DNA from: CAYZPB01 sp964480445
GTDB lineage: Bacteria; Bacillota; Bacilli; Tepidibacillales; Tepidibacillaceae
Assembly (NCBI GenBank): GCA_964480445.1
Contig: CAYZPB010000041.1
Location: forward strand, 1-7,832
Reading direction: 5' to 3'
Length of the DNA stretch: 7,832 bases
Shown: positions 5,881-7,832 of the stretch, piece after piece
Position numbering within the stretch: position 1 is the stretch's first letter
How the letters are laid out: every line of letters begins with the position of its first letter
Notes under the pieces: model-generated
What the model saw: the letters and a program-made list of their open reading frames with translations, nothing else
Databases searched by the model: none
What the model was told of the DNA's origin: nothing
Translations under genes and position numbers: made by a program

Positions 5881-6516
5881 ATGACAAAAAAAGAGCTTGC
5901 TGCTCGCTTAGTTACTTTTTATATAGGCATTGCAACTTTAAGTTTCGGCATTGTTTTAATAATTAAAGCTAAATTAGGTGTCGCGTCTTGGGATGTCCTA
6001 CACATTGGCCTGTATAAGACTTTAGGCTTGACAATCGGTACATGGTCACAAATAATAGGCCTAATAATTGTTATTATTTCATTTTTCATTTACCGACAAT
6101 TTATTTCCTTTGGTACAGTATTGAACATGATTTTTATCGGTTGGTTTATCGATTTATTTATACTAATTGTGCCAGAATTCAATCACTTGTTAGTTCAAAG
6201 CCTTGTGCTTATACTAGGAATCTTAATCACGGGTTTTGGTGTTGCTTTATACATATCAGCTAATATTGGTACTGGTCCGCGCGATAGTCTTATGATGGCC
6301 CTATCAATCAAGTATGGGTGGAATGTAGCGGTTGTTAAAACGATTATGGAAATTTCAGCAGCTCTTGTAGGTTGGCTGTTAGGGGGACCTGTCTTTGTTG
6401 GTACAATCATTGCTGCAATTACAGTTGGTCCAATTATTCAACAAACATTAAAACTTTCAATAAAACTTGTTAATCCAATTTTTGACCGTTATAGAAAGCA
6501 GGATAATCTTACTTAA
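5881..6516 (+). CDS. YczE/YyaS/YitT-family integral membrane protein
   Basis: A 211-residue polytopic membrane protein of unknown biochemical function. It has about six hydrophobic segments, near residues 10-29, 53-71, 78-98, 104-127, 150-168 and 171-190. The sequence is an internal duplication: residues 22-65 and 119-162 align without gaps, sharing F-G, A-x-[LI]-G and Asp38/Asp135 in GVASWDVL and GTGPRDSL. These G-x-x-x-x-D-x-L blocks are the hallmark of the YczE family (COG2364). B. subtilis YczE has been linked to the making of polyketides and lipopeptides next to sfp, but no such genes are near. No good RBS precedes ATG 5881; the nearest purine-rich run, AGAAAAAG (5859-5866), is some 14 bases upstream, so translation may be weak or coupled to rarA. 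The start is supported by the usual family N-terminus. It occupies the place held by cymR in Bacillus. Confidence 0.87.
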   Translation: MTKKELAARLVTFYIGIATLSFGIVLIIKAKLGVASWDVLHIGLYKTLGLTIGTWSQIIGLIIVIISFFIYRQFISFGTVLNMIFIGWFIDLFILIVPEFNHLLVQSLVLILGILITGFGVALYISANIGTGPRDSLMMALSIKYGWNVAVVKTIMEISAALVGWLLGGPVFVGTIIAAITVGPIIQQTLKLSIKLVNPIFDRYRKQDNLT

Positions 6517-6541
6517 AATTTAGAAGGGAAGAACAAACAAA

Positions 6542-7690
6542 GTGAGCAAACCGATTTATTTAGATAATAGTGCTACTACTGCCCTGCTACCAGAGGTTAT
6601 TGCCAAAATGCAGCCTTTTTTTGCTGAGAGATATGGTAATCCGTCGAGTATTCATCAGTTTGGTCAGGCGGTACGCGCACCGATGGAGGAGGCACGCATT
6701 AGTGTAGCCGCTGCTTTAAATGTCGACCCGGTTCGAATTGTATATACGAGCGGTGGGACAGAAAGTAATCACCTAGCGCTAATTGGTGCAGCTTTAGCTA
6801 ACCGCGAACAAGGTGAGGAGATAATCATTTCGCAGATTGAGCATCCGTCGGTGATAGGTGCAGCTCAGTTTTTGCAAGGCTTGGGCTTTAAGATAAAATA
6901 TTTACCTGTAGATCAAGCTGGAAAAGTATTATTAGATGAACTGAAGGTGATGTTAAATGATCGAACCATTTTAGTGAGCGTTATTTTTGCGAGCAATGAA
7001 ATTGGTACGATACAGGATATCTCAGCGATTGGTAATTTACTGCGTGAACGTGGAATTCTTTTTCATACTGATGCTGTACAGGCTTTTCCAGTATTAGATA
7101 TAAGAATTACGGAATTGCCGATTGATCTACTTTCAATTTCTGCTCATAAAATTAATGGACCTAAGGGTGTGGGTGCCTTATACATAAAAAGAGGAGTGAA
7201 GCTGCAGCCGCTTTTTGTAGGCTCGCAAGAACGGAAGCGACGTGGAGGAACAGAGAACGTGGCGGGGATTGTTGGTCTTGGCGAAGCCTGTCGGATATTG
7301 ATTGCTAGGCGAGATGAAAAGTATGCGCAATTTACATCCTATCGCCGCTATATCTTAGAACAACTTATGCTAGAATTAAAACCAGAGGAATATCGTATTA
7401 ATGGACATCTAACGGATACTGTTCCTAGTATTCTTAACCTTAGTATTCCAGGCATCGATAGCCATACAATGATTACGCAGCTTGATTTAAAAGGTGTAGC
7501 AATTTCAGGCGGTTCGGCCTGTGCGGCTGGGACTACTGGTATTTCTGATGCTATGAGTGCTTTAAATCTTCCCGATGATATTGTTAAATCATCGATTCGT
7601 ATTAGTTTTGGTATTTTAAACACGATGGAAGAGGTTGAATTAGCGACACGTTATTTGGTTAATTTAGTTAAATCACGTAGAATAAATTAG
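6542..7690 (+). CDS. iscS: Cysteine desulfurase (NifS/IscS family, YrvO-like)
   Basis: A PLP enzyme that removes sulfur from L-cysteine to give alanine and an enzyme-bound persulfide, used for tRNA thiolation or Fe-S clusters. The 382-residue protein starts with PIYLDNSATT (4-13) and shows YGNPSSIH (31-38), TSGGTESNH (69-77), His101 in QIEHPSV stacking on PLP, Asp177 and Gln180 in HTDAVQ, the PLP Lys203 in SAHKINGPKGVGALY, RRGGTEN (233-239), and the catalytic Cys327 in SGGSACAAG. The spacing from Cys327 to SIRISFG fits group I (IscS/NifS) rather than SufS. The start is GTG at 6542, with GAAGGGAAG (6523-6531) upstream at ten or more bases, a somewhat long gap. In Bacillus the equivalent yrvO feeds MnmA for 2-thiouridine and the two genes are adjacent; here mnmA is not between it and alaS, so the sulfur acceptor is undecided. 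TcdA-linked or Fe-S use is possible. Confidence 0.94.
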   Translation: MSKPIYLDNSATTALLPEVIAKMQPFFAERYGNPSSIHQFGQAVRAPMEEARISVAAALNVDPVRIVYTSGGTESNHLALIGAALANREQGEEIIISQIEHPSVIGAAQFLQGLGFKIKYLPVDQAGKVLLDELKVMLNDRTILVSVIFASNEIGTIQDISAIGNLLRERGILFHTDAVQAFPVLDIRITELPIDLLSISAHKINGPKGVGALYIKRGVKLQPLFVGSQERKRRGGTENVAGIVGLGEACRILIARRDEKYAQFTSYRRYILEQLMLELKPEEYRINGHLTDTVPSILNLSIPGIDSHTMITQLDLKGVAISGGSACAAGTTGISDAMSALNLPDDIVKSSIRISFGILNTMEEVELATRYLVNLVKSRRIN

Positions 7691-7692
7691 TA

Positions 7693-7698
7693 TATAAT
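7693..7698 (+). promoter_or_regulatory. Candidate -10 element of an alaS promoter
   Basis: A perfect TATAAT lies just after the desulfurase stop codon. The only upstream partner is weak (TTAAAT at 7668-7673, 19 bases away), and no extended TGn is present. If used, transcription would begin near 7705 and give a leader of about 55 bases ahead of the GGGGG ribosome binding site (7746-7750). That would let alaS be expressed apart from the upstream operon. Confidence 0.4.
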
Positions 7699-7759
7699 GA
7701 ATGTGTGAAAGTTCAGTAGATATGCTTGAATGTTAAATTATAAATGGGGGAATCAATAG

Positions 7760-7832
7760 ATGAAGATGATGAGTTCACAGGAAATAAGAAAGTCCTTTTT
7801 AGATTTTTTTGTAGAAAAGGGGCATGCAATAG
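7760..7832 (+). CDS. alaS: Alanyl-tRNA synthetase, N-terminal fragment (cut by the window end)
   Basis: AlaRS charges tRNA-Ala and edits mischarged serine and glycine. Only the first 24 residues are present. They begin MKMMSSQEIRKSFLDFF and go on to VEKGHAI, matching the universal start of the class II AlaRS catalytic domain (S-x-E-I-R-x-x-F-L-x-F-F-x-x-K-G-H). The ATG at 7760 has GGGGG (7746-7750) nine bases upstream. The gene is open at the window edge, not truncated in nature as far as can be seen. alaS downstream of a cysteine desulfurase fits the conserved Firmicutes block. The 69-base gap before it is too short to hold a T-box leader, so control by uncharged tRNA-Ala at this position is unlikely. 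Confidence 0.93.
   Translation, partial: MKMMSSQEIRKSFLDFFVEKGHAI

Noticed and set aside
6042..6410. Two ORFs (plus and minus strand) inside the YczE-family gene
   Set aside because: They are out-of-frame shadows of a well-supported membrane protein gene.
7348..7623. Minus-strand ORF of 91 codons inside the desulfurase gene
   Set aside because: It lies antisense to the catalytic-Cys region, which is strongly conserved on the plus strand.
1..7832. CRISPR array, insertion sequence, prophage or tRNA gene
   Set aside because: No spaced repeats, transposase or integrase motifs, terminal inverted repeats or tRNA cloverleaf pattern were seen.

Overview
The window is A+T-rich and densely coding, and looks like the chromosome of a Bacillota (Firmicutes) bacterium, probably of Clostridia or Negativicutes grade; the species cannot be resolved from sequence alone. 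The evidence is strong AGGAGG-type ribosome binding sites, a low-GC codon choice, and a gene order that matches the conserved aspS - 6S RNA - tcdA - rarA - (cymR) - cysteine desulfurase - (mnmA) - alaS block of Bacillus and relatives.

Layout. Bases 1-117 carry the 3' part of a probable 6S RNA ending in a hairpin, followed by tcdA (+), which cyclises t6A in tRNA. A three-gene module then runs on the minus strand from 2721 down to 852. In transcription order it holds a small PLDc_N-type membrane protein, an ABC ATPase and an ABC-2 permease, arranged like Bacillus yxlE-yxlF-yxlG. It is convergent with tcdA, with one base between the stop codons. A 188-base A+T-rich divergent region (2722-2909) follows, with a probable promoter and a palindrome. 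From 2910 five plus-strand genes are separated by only 23-35 bases and probably form one operon: a 5'-nucleotidase-like HAD protein, low-specificity threonine aldolase (ltaE), the replication-fork AAA+ ATPase rarA, a YczE-family membrane protein and a NifS/IscS-type cysteine desulfurase. The window ends inside the first codons of alaS, which has its own candidate promoter.

How the genes fit together. Several genes concern tRNA: tcdA (ct6A37), the cysteine desulfurase (a sulfur donor, in related genomes often for tRNA 2-thiouridine) and alaS (charging). rarA is a long-standing neighbour in this block and acts in genome maintenance. The transporter module, the nucleotidase, ltaE and yczE are the variable parts. 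They sit where Bacillus has tcdA directly next to rarA, and where cymR lies between rarA and the desulfurase. I see no clear sign of a wholly new system. The best leads are the truncated 6S RNA with two competing 3' structures, the palindrome over the transporter promoter, and the replacement of the cymR position by a membrane protein gene.
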